NCBI RefSeq assembly: GCF_050947875.1
Contig: NC_134569.1
Span: 188,589,567-188,653,566, forward strand
Reading direction: 5' to 3'
Origin: Dermacentor variabilis
Taxonomy: Eukaryota > Arthropoda > Arachnida > Ixodida > Ixodidae
DNA: 64,000 bases
Of the stretch, positions 1 through 10,690 are shown in pieces. The notes under the pieces were generated by a model that was not told the origin of the DNA, ran no database searches, and worked only from the letters and a program-made list of their open reading frames with translations. Position numbers and translations under genes: made by a program. The number at the start of each line of letters is the position of its first letter. Position 1 is the stretch's first letter.

Positions 1-475
1 TCTCGGCAGCAAGGTTAATTAGATGGCACAGGCAGCCAATCATAACCAAGTTTTCTTGTGCCTCCTTTAAGACTGCGGTGACGCCTTTTTTTTTCTCCCT
101 AACATAATGTTTGCGTTGTCAGCACAAAACGCAATGCAGTTTGACACGGGCACGTCATAGATCTCCATTGCCTTCAACACGAGGTTCCCGATTTTTTTCT
201 TACAATCGCCTCCCCGTGGAGTTCCTGAATGCTGAGTAACCTACTTTCAATGCGCGAGCATTCATCGGCATAGTACGTCACCTCAATAGCTGTGCAGTAG
301 TATCGTTGTTTCCGTCAACCGTAACAGCAAAAGCATGGTGCTTGATGGTCTCCAGCATCTTGCTCTGCAGCTCTTATGCCATTTCTCCTACTATTGCACT
401 TACCTTCATACGTCCACATCCATAATGCTTTGACTCGTCGCATTTCAGAACGGAGTCAAGGTTCACACAGTGTCT
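1..475 (-). pseudogene. hAT-family transposase remnant, cut by window edge
   Basis: Read on the minus strand in several frames, this stretch gives hAT transposase pieces in order. They are a segment with CGRMKVSAIVGEMA, then FAVTVDGNNDT (the start of the RNase H-like core), then SNCIAFCADNANIMLG, and finally NLVMIGCLCHLINLAAE, which resembles the conserved hAT CxxH region. At least three frame changes are needed, one of them in a run of A residues near 90-100, and there are internal stops, so it is dead. It reads toward lower coordinates, so the C-terminal half (dimerisation domain) would lie outside the window. The ORFs called on the plus strand here are shadows. A hAT-derived domesticated gene is possible in principle but the frame damage argues against it. 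Confidence 0.6.
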
Positions 476-479
476 TCTT

Positions 480-990
480 CCATATTCTGGTATAGACAGA
501 GTGCCTTTGTTAGTATATGCTCCGTCATTGGTGTTTCTTTTTTCCATAGTGTCTGTTGCAGCATGTCATTAGTTGACCACTTCTGCATATTCATCCCTGC
601 TAGTGTTCAGGATTTCCTCATGCTGAAGTGCCCAATACCAAATCATCCGCATAGCTTTCCTTGGGCTGTGTAGCTGATAGGAGAGAAGGACTAGTCATCT
701 TGAGCTCCTTGAGCCAAGAAAGGCTTTATTCTTGGTCAGTACTTCCTCAAACCACAAGCAAAGCACATCCCTGTCGTCTTCCTTGATGGATATCTGAAGG
801 AATGCCTTTCGTACATTTGCTGTAAGGCCAAATACGTACAAACGAAGCCTGATGGCCACTTGATTTCAAGTTGACGCTGAGTATGGACAACTCCGACTTC
901 GTCGCCTTTAACTGGCAATGCAGGACACGGTGTGATTGAAAGGTCGAAGTGTCTGGATTGAATCGTCTCATTCACCTTGTTAATCATCCT
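480..990 (-). pseudogene. BEL/Pao-type retrotransposon reverse transcriptase remnant
   Basis: On the minus strand around 838-722 one frame reads VRKAFLQISIKEDDRD followed by a hydrophobic-W-F end. This matches the palm region of Pao/BEL reverse transcriptases, where an aspartate normally precedes this motif. About 100 bases further on, another frame shows YADDLVLGT, corresponding to the YxDD active-site box, followed in other frames by a segment ending in a KWSTND-like stretch, also typical of Pao RT. The frame changes several times and stops interrupt it. No LTR, gag, protease or integrase is seen nearby, so this is a short decayed RT piece. Its 3' end abuts the hAT remnant, so the two are either nested or rearranged. 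Confidence 0.55.
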
Positions 991-1912
991 TGTGCTTTAT
1001 GCTCAGCGAAAAGTCCACTTGTTCTTGATGTGCTCCACGACAATCTGACTGCAAATGTCTGCCATACGAAGCCGCAGTTGCAAAGGCACCGGCTGGCTTT
1101 CTGGGTCGTTTAGCACCAGAAATACGATGCGAGAAAAGACAGTTTGCGGGGTTTATTGGCACAGAGCGCCAAGCCATCCAAACATGGCAAAAGCATCATT
1201 ACAAGACTTATCTTCGCATCCTGCCGATCGCGCGCCCATCCCACTTTCGTCCTCTTCTATGCGCGAGCACAATTTTCAACAGAGGCTGCAGCATTTCTCT
1301 TGCGGCATATGACTCATTTTGTGGCTGGAAATAACTGATTTTTACAAGCCAAACAGTTTCTTGCTATTTTTATCTTCACAAAATATTGTGAGTGCAGCGA
1401 CTTGTTTTTTACATCTCGCTGGCTTTAAATGCAGAAGGAAAACACTGCAACAAAAACCTGGATTGGATATTCCGGAATTACATCTACAATGTAACACTCG
1501 TGATCCAAAAGTGAATGGTAATTTTTCACGGGGCATATTAAGTGGAATGTAACAGCAAGCAATATGCCTTTTCATATATCCAGCTGCGGATTACTGCCTT
1601 TTTAAAAATTCTTGGCTCAAGTTACGTGAAATACCAGGTATACTTTTGTTGCATTTCACATAATAGATGCCCTTGCTTTAATCTATTTACTTCCTATAGT
1701 TCTACATGTAACCTATATATGTGTTTCCCATGCTGCTAAAATTCCTAATGGGTATGGCAGGTGGAATGAATAAGTAATGCATACATTATGGCCTTCATAC
1801 TGAGGTTACAATGAAGCTCTACTGTTTTAATTACCTATATCGACCCAATGTGTCTAGCACATGAAAGTTGCGGACAGATTCGGGCACACAAGAGTTTTTT
1901 TACATGCATTTA
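991..1912. other. No gene recognised
   Basis: AT-rich stretch with only short ORFs that look random. It ends at the target-site TA of the first Tigger element. The last bases are the original 3' flank of the MADF-BESS gene, which lies on the other side of that element. Confidence 0.5.
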
Positions 1913-4205
1913 CAGTAAAAGCTCGTTAATTCGAACCGCAAGGGGACGCCATCTCAGTTCGAATTAAACGAAGTTCGAACTAACGAAAGCAATGAAGAAA
2001 AACAGGACACCGCGACCAGGAAGCAGCAGGGCATGGCGCCAGTTCAATTTAATGTTTGAAAAAATCCGTAATTGTGGTCTGCTTTTTTTCTTTGAAGGCA
2101 ACAGCAAGCACTTTCTGCTCTAAAGAGCGAATGTTGCGGAAGGCTTCCTCTTCGCTTTCTTCAAAACTGAAGAACAGGTGGGCGGCATTAAGTCCGGCCA
2201 TGACTTCCGCAGCGGAGGGCCGCACCGGGGCCTCGTCGTCTTCCTCGTCATCGTCACTGGCAGCGACAGGCTCTATGTTTTTAACTTGGGAAATGATGTC
2301 CTCGTCTGTGGTCACACCACAGACAACTGCGCTCGCATCCACGTCTACGTAGTCGGCAAAGGAAACTTCTTTCAGAACGTCCGACATGGGAGCGGTGACG
2401 CTAGTGACGCAGTCTCCGTGCGCAGGTGGCTCGTCCATGTGCTCGCCTTGCGTGGTGAAGCCACAGTGGCGATAGCAATTGGCTATTGTAGCCCCTGTCA
2501 CTTGTTCCCAAGCACGCACAAGCATATGCAGTGCACTCAAGAGCGTCACTTCGTAATTCTGGCATAGAATAACTCTTTCTAGTATGTGGCGCCGATAAAA
2601 TGTCTTCAAATTTTTTATAATGCCGTTGTGTTGGCTGGAAGAAAGGCCAACTCAACGGCATTCGTTTGAACTTCAATCTTGTTGCAGAGCAGTTATCGAC
2701 AAGAAGAAGGATTTTGCGGCCACAGCGCTCGAACTTCTTGTCTACCTTCATGAGCCACTGCTTAAACAACTCTCCAGTCATCCAAGCCTTCCTGTTTGCC
2801 GCGTAGTCTGTTGGGAGGGACCTGATGTTCTTGAAGCAGCGAGGATTGCTAGACTTTCCTACCACGAACAGCAGTAGCTTTTCACTTCCGGTCATATTTG
2901 CCGCAACCATCACCGTTACTCGCTCTTTGCTTCGTTTACCCCCCGTACACTTGTCATCTTTGTACGTGATCGTTTTGGCGGGCAGTAACTTGAAAAATAA
3001 GCCTGTCTCATCAGCATTAAAAATGTCCTGCGGAGAGTACTTCCGTAGGTAGCCTTGTAGGACCTCGGAGCGCCAACTTTCACATGTTTCCAAGTTAACA
3101 GCCTTCATCTCCCCTGACACCGCACGAAACACAAGGTCGTACCTTTCACGGAAGCGGTGCAGCCACCCATCTGAAGCTGCGAAGTCGTCGTAGCCCAGCC
3201 GCAGGGCGAAGTCCGCTGCCTTCGCCAATATGACGGGGCCACTCAGCGGTATGTCCTGAGCACGCATCTCCTTAATCCAGAGGAGAAGCGCTTTTTCGAG
3301 GTCGGGGTACTTTGCCAGCCGCATCCTCTTCCTTTCCCTGGCAACTTCTGCCTCTAAGGCGTCTTCAATCGCCCTCTTATTTTTTATATAAGTGGACAGC
3401 GTGCTCTTCGGTATCCCATGCTTCTTGGCGATTTCTTGTTTCGACAAGACTCCGGCGTCCACTTCCCGTAAGATGTCGCATTTATCCTTCAGTGTTTTGG
3501 CGCAGTAGTATTTACCGCGGGCGCACGCCATTCTGAAACCGCACGTCAGCACGGCGAAGCACACCACCGAGGCCTAACTTTTCAAGCGATCCGCACAACA
3601 AAGGTCGTAAGCACGCCGAAAACCAGAAAACTCGAGGCTGCCGAAAGCGGCCGAGACCACCGCGAGTTCAGGACAAAGACGTTGACGAAGGCTCCTCCTA
3701 TTCGTTCAATTCTCGAGCGCTAGCGGCGCTGCGATGTATTGGATTCGCTGTATTTTTTGTGCTGGTTGCGCCATCCATCGGTTAACAACTGCAGCTATAC
3801 GACAAGATTCTTAGGCCTCTGAGATCGGCGGCTCAAAACCGGAAACCGCAGTTCTCGGAGGTAGAGAGAGGGCGTAGCTGTTGCCACAGCTGTCACCCCT
3901 TGCCCTCCAGCCTCTGCGCCGGGTGCTGGCACCGGTTTTACCCGCTTTTTCCTTCTCTCCCCATTTTGGAGGCAACTCAGCCGCTGCAGCCTCGCGACAA
4001 GGCCTGCTCTGGCCATGTGCCAGGCGGCACGCCGCCCAGGCGCGGCGGCGCGTAGTTCGAATTAACCGTGGCAGAACCAACTCACGTTCGAATTAACGGG
4101 CTTTTTTATACATGGACTTCTATGGAGCTAGGCCGGACCAAGTAGTACGGTTCGAATTATCCCGAAATTCGAATTACTGAAGTTCGAATTAACGAGCTTT
4201 TACTG
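1913..4205 (-). mobile_element. Tigger/pogo DNA transposon 1
   Basis: Terminal inverted repeats start CAGTAAAAGCTCGTTAATTC at 1913 and appear as the reverse complement ending at 4205. A TA duplication flanks both sides (1911-1912 and 4206-4207). Subterminal copies of the TTCGAATTAACG motif occur inside both ends. It carries a degenerate pogo-type transposase on the minus strand. At 2293 bp it is close to a full-length Tigger. It landed in the stop codon of the MADF-BESS gene. Confidence 0.92.
2049..3531 (-). pseudogene. Tigger-1 transposase, broken
   Basis: Pogo/Tigger transposase with an N-terminal psq-type helix-turn-helix (CDILREVDAG, KKHGIPKSTLSTYIKNK), a CENP-B type second helix-turn-helix (SDGWLHRFRERYDL) and a DDE_1 catalytic core. 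The first aspartate (FNADETGLFF) and the second (LLLVDNCSA) are present. After the second the frame shifts. The other frames show VELAFLPANTTA directly followed by IIKNLKTFYRR, so the segment that normally carries LLQPLDQG and the third catalytic aspartate is missing. The C-terminal acidic tail and TTITDFFKH end are intact in the second frame. The likely start is the Met at 3531. It is inactive both by frameshift and by loss of a catalytic residue. Confidence 0.9.
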
Positions 4206-7200
4206 TATTCAGCTTGTGCACTAATTGGTTTCCGCATCACGCAAGCTGCCCGCACTGCAGGACTGAGCGTTGTCGGGATGACTCCCGCTTGGTAGCGCAG
4301 GAGCACTTCCAGCAGGTGCACTTTGCACTGCCCCCTCAGGTGCACTGGCACACTGTCCATGTCGTCTGCCAGTGAGAGCAGAAATTGCTCGCTTCTGCCC
4401 AGTTTTTCTTCCTGCAGCTGGGCATCCACTCTAGATAGCATAGCGTCTGTTTGTGATTTCCTCTTGTGTCTTTTTGTTTGAAAAGTTGTGCGTGTAATAG
4501 TGGATGCAGCTTCGTGTGTTTGTGTTGGGGAGTGCGAAGGAAGGGAGGAAGGCTGTGTAGATTGAGCGGGATCATGGGGCGAAATGTTTAAGAGAGGTGT
4601 TGATGATCGTGTTTGTGTTATGTCTTCCTCATGTGGGAGTTCAATGTCTGTTGTATCTTCACTGCTGGCACCTTGGTGGGGCAGCATTGAACCAAACAGC
4701 GCTGACGGGTCATCTTCGGTATCCCTAAGGACCTCGTCCAGTGAATTGGGAACATCCAGGTTGCTTGTTGTTGTAAGTGGGGAAAGAGAAGTGGACTAAA
4801 TTGTTGTTTCGGCGTCACATAGAGCCAAGAAGGGGGAAAACGGGCATAAGAATATTCCGTAACGTCAACATGAGTAAGTTTTTGCTATCCGAGTGGAGAG
4901 TTGGGACTTTCAAACATGAAGTGCAGTACAATAACTGCAGCTTGAACAATGCAAGCATCCATTCATACACACAATGTTTGCTTAATGGAAAGTTCAAGTA
5001 CCTGTTTTCTGGCCAACTTGACGACCAGAAATTGTCAGCTATTCCTACAGTGTCTGCTTTCCATTATTTTCTGCTGCCTGCTGGGGAAATTTCTGTTGAT
5101 CACTTGTATATTTTTGTTGTGTTCTGATGCGCAATGTCATTTAGAAGCAGAACAAAAAACATTTTTTGATTACCTGTGTGTACTAAAAGCATTCAAAGGC
5201 AGTCACTGCTTCTCGCAATGAAAACGACGCAACACACCAAGACAGGCGAAAGGAAAGAGCGTCACTTGCAACTAACTTTACTCCATGAAAACATCGCAAT
5301 GTATAGCCACGCCTTACATGCACAGCAAGGATCCACGCATCATACCACCATAAATCTGTCAATATCAGACATGTGCTAGTTTGTTCTGAACAGCAACTGA
5401 AGAATTCAAGCTCAGCACTGTGCAACACTTCTGACGTATCGCTAATACAGATCTTTTCTTTTTTACCTAGTATGCCTCCAACATTTCTCATGCTAGCACC
5501 TCGTTGCTTCTGCCAATAATGGCGATACTTTTAAATCTTGCCTTACAATGACAGGATTCACAGTGCACAGGTAAATGTCCTGAGTGGTTATTCTTAACGG
5601 AACGTTCATGTTGTAGAGTTTTGATGCTAACATATTGCCCCGTTTGGCCAATGTAAACCTTGCCGCAGCTGAGTGGAATTTCGTCAACCACACCCGCCGC
5701 ACAGGTGACTTGGTGCCTTGCATGCCTCTTACCACATATACAGTGGAATCTCGTTGATACGATTCTCACGGGCACCGAAAATAAAAACGTATTATCCAAA
5801 AATCGTATTATCCAAAACGGACTCCAAAAGATCGCGAATAATACATACTTGGCACAGAACTTGCTTTTATTAAAGCACTTTAAAATAATCCGTCACTTTG
5901 CGCTGCACTTTTTGCTTTTCGAGGTCCTGCAGCAAGCTTTTCTGGAACTCGTAAAAACGAGTAGCAGTTTCCTCGCTGAGCTCCGCAGACGCGACAAAGC
6001 CACGAAGCCCGTCCAAAGCTTCGAGAGCACCGTAAGTATTTAATGGCCGACGATCGCTGCTGCAATCTCCGGCGTCTTGGTTGTCATCGTCGTCGCTCTC
6101 CTCTTCAGCGGTAACATCTGCAATGATGCCTTGGACGGTGCGCAATTCACATGTCGCCAGTTGGTCGTCCGCCGATACAAACTCTTCCGGAGACGCGTCG
6201 ACATTGAGGTCACCCCAGTCCGGGATGTCAATCTCTGCGCCGTCATCTCCATTTTCCTCAGTATCGCCAGGTGCACAAAAAAAGCCACACTTCTTGAAGC
6301 AGTTGGCGATGGTGTCAGGTTTGACGCGATCCCATGACATCGCCAGAAAATGGATGGCATCAAGAAGATCCACCTTCAAGCTGGCATCTTTCCGGTCAAT
6401 CTTGGCCAAAAAGCGTCTGATCAACAAGCTCCTAAAGTGAAATTTCATGTTTCTAATGATTCCTGCATCTAGGGGCTGCAAGTGGCTGGTGCAGTTGGGC
6501 GGCAGGAAAATTACTTTTACGTTTTGCAGCCACGAAGTATCGACAGGGTGCGCGGCACAATTGTCGAGAACCAGAAGAATTCTACGGTTCGCGGCATGCA
6601 TCCGGGCATCCAGAAATGTGAGGAACTCTGTGAAAAGGGCTCCGGTCATCCATGCCTTCTTATTCGCTTTATAAATGACAGGAAGGCGTGGGTTACGCGA
6701 AAAGCAGCGTGGCTTCCAGTATTTGCCAATGACAGTAGGCTTGAGCTTCTCGGTTCCATCAGCGTTGCAGCACAACAATACGGCGACTCTTTCTTTGCTT
6801 TTTTTTCCGCCTTGACACGTCTCACCTTTTATGCTGAGACTTTTCTCGGGCTGAAGATTGATGAACAACCCAGCTTCATCTGCGTTGAACACGTCCCTTG
6901 GCTGGTACTGAGCAATCACCGCCGGCAGAGTCGAAAGCCAGTTGGAGACCTGATCTTGGTCGGCAGACTTCCCTTCGCCGGAAACGGTTTTATACGACAG
7001 GCCATGCCGTGTTTTAAAACGATGGAGCCACCCGCCCGAAGCTTTAAAATCTTCGATGCCCAACGAGAGTGCTATCTCATCAGCTCTCTCGCGAACAACT
7101 GTCCCGTCCACGTTCACGCCCGCCACCCTTACTTCCCTGAACCATGCCAGAAGAACCTCTTCCATCTTGCCATGCTGGGCGCCCCTTGTTTGCTTCACGC

Positions 7201-9463
7201 CGGCGCCGAAGACTTGAATGTTCTTCTGAATTTCTTCACGCTTGCCGACGATCGTGTTCAGCGTGGAGACAGGCAAACAAAGTTCGCGTGCCAGGTCGAC
7301 ACGTTTCTTCTGCGGATTTTCGTCGACTTTTGCTAGGACGTCGAGTTTTTCTTTCAGCGGTAACGCTTTATGCTTTCTAGACATGGTGAAGCGCACGGGT
7401 GAAACGCGGCACCAAAACAGAAGAAACGATAAGGGCGAAGTGCAAGCTGAACGCTCGAAACACCAAAATGGCAACGAGAAATGGCAAGCACAAAGCCAAC
7501 AAAGCCTACAGCATCGTCAATGCATGCGCCAATCACTGCTTCTTGGTCACGTGATTTTACCGTGAGTATGTACTATGTCTTAGGATAGATGGCGCTAAAA
7601 ACCTTCGGTGCGTTTGGTGTGCGAGCTTGCGAAAATTGCTCCCAGAGGCCGCCACACTGCTGCAGGCGCTGTGCAGAAGCACGGCCGGACTCTAGCCGAG
7701 CCGAGCCAGGCCAAGCCTCGAGCATACAAAGCGCGCGTCGCCGCGTCTTTAGTCCGCCGTGCCTGTCGTTTCGCTCTATGTTAATTTCAGTAGCTCTGCC
7801 CACCCGCTTCAAAGGACTGGCTCTGATGTTATCATCATACAGAAGACGTTTCCGGGATCGTATTATCCAAACCGACGTGGAAATACGATCGTATTAGCCG
7901 TACAAAAATGCATTTACCTCTATAGGGCATCGGCCGGGAACGAAAAAAAAACGTATTATGCCGAAAAACGTATTTAGCCGAATCGTATCAACGAGATTTC
8001 ACTGTAGATGGCTCGAGGAAACCCATACGGGTTTCGAAAGAAAAGCTTCAGAGTTGAAGAAAAATTTGTCCTGGTCCGGGACGAATTTTTCACGGGATGA
8101 ATTCCTCCTGGTCCCGGACTAGGAGGAATTTTTCTTCAACTCTGAAGCTTTTCTTTCGAGGAACCCGTATGGGTTTCCTTTGTAGCAATTGCTACAAAAG
8201 GGTGGATGTCTGATTTTTCCTTTATTAATTCTCTCCACCTTGCAGGTTTCCGCAGAACTACTACTACGTCATACGTTGGTATTCTGCATTCAAAACCCCT
8301 TGCAAGATAGTGTTTCATGCAGAACAGGAATTTAAAACATACGGGCGTGGTTATACAATGTCCCTCAGGAAGAGCATGAGGTCGAAGTACTTCCACTTTG
8401 AAACAGGTTCTCCTGCTCCTGCTCCGCTCTTCTTGGCCAACTCCTTTATCTTCTTGGCGAATGTGTCACGCAGATTCCGCCAGTGGCTCACAATCAGGTC
8501 GATGTTCTCTGAAAAAGTTCACAACCGCATATGATTTGAGTGCTGCAACTATCAATAAATTTCGCATTAATTGTGCACACGGAATAAATCAAGTTCAAAG
8601 ATTTTGAGTACAAATATTGGTGCAATTTAAAGAACAATGCGGAAAGTGCGGCCACATGAAGCATGCTCTTTTGTCAGGTGTACACATAGGTAACACTATC
8701 GCGTACTAGCGCACTTACGAATGAGCGCGGCCGAAAACTTCGCGAACGGAGCCTTCTGAAAGACTGTGCCCGGCTGCACACGTGCATGCCATTCACGCTA
8801 GAATCCCAGATATTGCTTATCCTGTTTCCTTCCGTTTTTCACAGTCGCGTCGCATGCAGCTGGCTTCTTGTCAAAAACATTACGCGCGCGTAGCATTCAG
8901 CCGTCCCCAAGCAAAGGAGGCCGATAAATGCGTTCATCTCTAAATAAGCAGCCCGGACGCATGCAACCGTGTCACGCGCAACATCTTGCGTGCTCACTGA
9001 TCGAAATGTATATCTTTTTCTCGCTCTTTCGTATACCGCGTGTGGTATACGAAAGAGGTGGTTCGACGTACACCACGCAACGAAAAAACCACTCCCGCGA
9101 CTTCAACAACACCAGTCGGAACCTTGCCGCATGAGGAAGCTAACGATTTGAATTAAACAATCGCGTGTTTTGCTTGCACTAGACAACATGGTAAACTAAT
9201 ACAGTGAAAACAAACAAATGCGCCATGTAACGCAGTGCGCGAGCACACTGCGCTCAAAAATCACTCGGCTACATACCTTGCGACACGATGAGGCCTAGCG
9301 CTTGCGCTATCCTTTTCCAGGCGTTGAGCCGGGCGCCGTTCTTTCGATACACTTCCGTTCTCTGGTCCCACACAGCTGGTTCGCATTGAACCAGCGATAT
9401 GAGTAACTCGTTCGATATTGTTGAGGTCATCTCAGCTGGGTGCGCGCTGAACACAAAGTTCAT
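4206..9463 (-). CDS. MADF-BESS domain protein, three exons
   Basis: Exon 1 (9463-9277) encodes NELLISLVQCEPAVWDQRTE and AWKRIAQALGL, the first half of a MADF (Myb/SANT-like DNA-binding) domain, and ends at a GTATGT donor. Exon 2 (8508-8357) continues ENIDLIVSHWRNLRDTFAKK to KWKYFDLMLFLRDI, completing MADF, with donor GTATAA. Exon 3 (4795-4208) is a Ser/Thr-rich linker followed by a BESS motif (EQFLLSLADDMDSVPVHLRG) near residues 248-285. The phases agree exactly: 187 nt, then 152 nt, then 588 nt give 309 codons. MADF binds DNA and BESS mediates protein contacts, so a nuclear regulator or transposon-derived partner is likely. The start may be Met1 or Met12 (9430). Intron 2 is filled with mobile DNA. 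A Tigger has inserted inside the stop codon, adding about 15 TIR-encoded residues. Confidence 0.82.
5180..5740 (-). mobile_element. Penelope-like element fragment with GIY-YIG nuclease
   Basis: The minus-strand frame at about 5725-5490 reads GVVDEIPLSCGKVYIGQTGQ, then HLPVHCESCHCKARF, then GRSNEVLA, followed in the next frame by REMLEAY and CISDTSEVLHSAELEF. This is the GIY-YIG endonuclease of Penelope-like retroelements (Y-IGQTG core, Cys/His cluster, RExLEA motif). The reverse transcriptase is not present here. One frame change or stop separates the two halves. The element lies in intron 2 of the MADF-BESS gene and was split at TA 5739-5740 by Tigger-2. The sequence on the far side of that insert leads into the palindrome at 8019-8178. 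The lower boundary is approximate. Confidence 0.72.
5741..8004 (-). mobile_element. Tigger/pogo DNA transposon 2, complete
   Basis: The left terminus is CAGTGGAATCTCGTTGATAC and the right terminus, reverse complemented, is CAGTGAAATCTCGTTGATAC: one mismatch in the first 24 bases. TA target duplications are at 5739-5740 and 8005-8006. Length is 2264 bp. It contains one uninterrupted transposase ORF on the minus strand. Near-identical ends plus an open frame mark it as the youngest-looking Tigger in the window. It sits in an intron of the MADF-BESS gene and interrupts a Penelope fragment. Confidence 0.95.
5870..7384 (-). CDS. Tigger-2 transposase, intact
   Basis: The open frame is about 504 aa from the Met at 7384 (MSRKHKALPLKEKL). 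The frame is open 30 codons further up, but that Met precedes the conserved start. Order: psq helix-turn-helix (LDVLAKVDEN, LCLPVSTLNTIVGKRE), CENP-B type helix-turn-helix (GGWLHRFKTRHGLSYKTVSG), then the DDE_1 core with D169 in FNADEAGLF, D274 in LVLDNCAAH and D306 in LQPLDAG. An acidic C-terminal region follows and the protein ends KVTDYFKVL, the usual Tigger tail. In this family the protein binds its terminal repeats and cuts and pastes at TA. All three catalytic aspartates are present, so activity is possible. The 284-aa plus-strand ORF overlapping it is an antisense shadow. Confidence 0.93.
   Translation of the reverse strand: MSRKHKALPLKEKLDVLAKVDENPQKKRVDLARELCLPVSTLNTIVGKREEIQKNIQVFGAGVKQTRGAQHGKMEEVLLAWFREVRVAGVNVDGTVVRERADEIALSLGIEDFKASGGWLHRFKTRHGLSYKTVSGEGKSADQDQVSNWLSTLPAVIAQYQPRDVFNADEAGLFINLQPEKSLSIKGETCQGGKKSKERVAVLLCCNADGTEKLKPTVIGKYWKPRCFSRNPRLPVIYKANKKAWMTGALFTEFLTFLDARMHAANRRILLVLDNCAAHPVDTSWLQNVKVIFLPPNCTSHLQPLDAGIIRNMKFHFRSLLIRRFLAKIDRKDASLKVDLLDAIHFLAMSWDRVKPDTIANCFKKCGFFCAPGDTEENGDDGAEIDIPDWGDLNVDASPEEFVSADDQLATCELRTVQGIIADVTAEEESDDDDNQDAGDCSSDRRPLNTYGALEALDGLRGFVASAELSEETATRFYEFQKSLLQDLEKQKVQRKVTDYFKVL
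8019..8178. repeat. Long imperfect palindrome (about 50 bp arms)
   Basis: The left arm starts GGAAACCCATACGGG and runs through GAAAGAAAAGCTTCAGAGTT. The right arm is the reverse complement ending CCCGTATGGGTTTCC. The arms are about 50 bp with a small indel (CG versus CTCG region) and the loop is about 55 bp. The loop also holds a partly self-complementary CCTGGTCCGGGAC / GGTCCCGGACTAGG pair. It lies directly beside Tigger-2 and may be a head-to-head end of the Penelope element whose other half is at 5180-5740. That link is inference. Confidence 0.75.
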
Positions 9464-9469
9464 TCACTC

Positions 9470-9790
9470 GTTAACCCTGCAATGGCTATAGGTGTTCTGT
9501 GCTATGGCCGTCTTCCCGATCCCAGGTGGCTACGTCACGCCATCTGCGCTGTCATTGGCTGTCGCCTTCCGACGTTCCGGCTGTCGGACGATGAAAAACT
9601 GGCCCGGCAGTCGCATGCGAAACGTCGGATAGAGCTTCCCGACGCGGCGAAAGCAGCCGGATATGATGTCGTTCCGGCGCGCTGCACGTCGGATCGGACG
9701 CAAAATCGGACCGTGTGTCTCCTGCTTAACTCTAGTGGGTCATTTTTCGTGTTGTTGATTACAAACGTTGGCGTCAAGAAAATCTTCTTA
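9470..9790. promoter_or_regulatory. Probable promoter region of the MADF-BESS gene
   Basis: Sequence immediately upstream (on the minus strand) of exon 1. It is more GC- and CpG-rich than its surroundings, and I see no TATA box. Calling it a promoter rests on position only. Confidence 0.3.
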
Positions 9791-10690
9791 ACGGGAACGT
9801 ATCAGTATCAGTTTTATTGTTTTCTTGTACAATAAACAAGAGGACATTGGGACTAAAACCAAAATGCCTGATAAAGGACCCTTGTGGACCAGTTCATACA
9901 GCACCCGTATATATAAAAAATTATATAGAGAACTACAAACCGGAAAGAAAACAGCTCTCAGGAGGAAACCAGGTCATCGTAAAAAAAAAGGAAGAAAATT
10001 TAGCCAGTCCAGTTGCGATATTACTTTAAAACAGGCTGTAACTATGCAAAAACATGTATCATAGGCACTTAAGTACCATTACTCTGGACAAAGTAACTAG
10101 AGTGAAACAATATGGATCAAGTGAATACCATTAAGAATTGGCATGGTTAATACAGTACATGTAGCACAATTCACATTGCCTAACTACGATAACAAGATCC
10201 AATAATGTTCATAATAAGAAGGAAAAAAATGAAAACAATTTAGATACATCATAAAAAACAGGACGCACCACTGCTACACCTGTGTGCGGGTGTATCACCC
10301 GTCACTGTGCGCAGGTGTACCGTTATAATGTTCTTTTGTGTGCTAACCGTCAAAACTTACATTTTCCTGCATAATGATATTTTTTAACTTGTAGCTTGAA
10401 GGCTTTTTCAGAACAATTGAAATTAAGCTTTTGTTCTAGTTCGTTTATTATGAAGTTGTTTGATAAATAAAAGTATGTTTCCGATAGTTTGTTCGTGTTC
10501 TTTGCGTTCAATGCAAGTTTTGGTGGATAAGATAATGGCGTCACCTAGCACCTTCATTTCGCTCATGCAGTTTTTCGCTATACAGTCGCCGACCGTCTAT
10601 TCGGACCTCATGGGGACCGCAGAAATGTCTGAATAAACAGGTGTCCGAAAAAACAGATTCAGAAAAAAAAAATCCTTTATTTCCACGCCC

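Noticed and set aside
6482..7336. 284-codon plus-strand ORF
   Set aside because: It lies antisense to the intact Tigger-2 transposase and shows no domain. A long shadow frame is expected opposite a GC-richer coding region.
8040..8160. Hammerhead ribozyme in the Penelope neighbourhood
   Set aside because: Penelope-like elements can carry hammerhead motifs, so I looked for CTGATGA followed by GAAA with closing stems in and around the palindrome. The core is not present.
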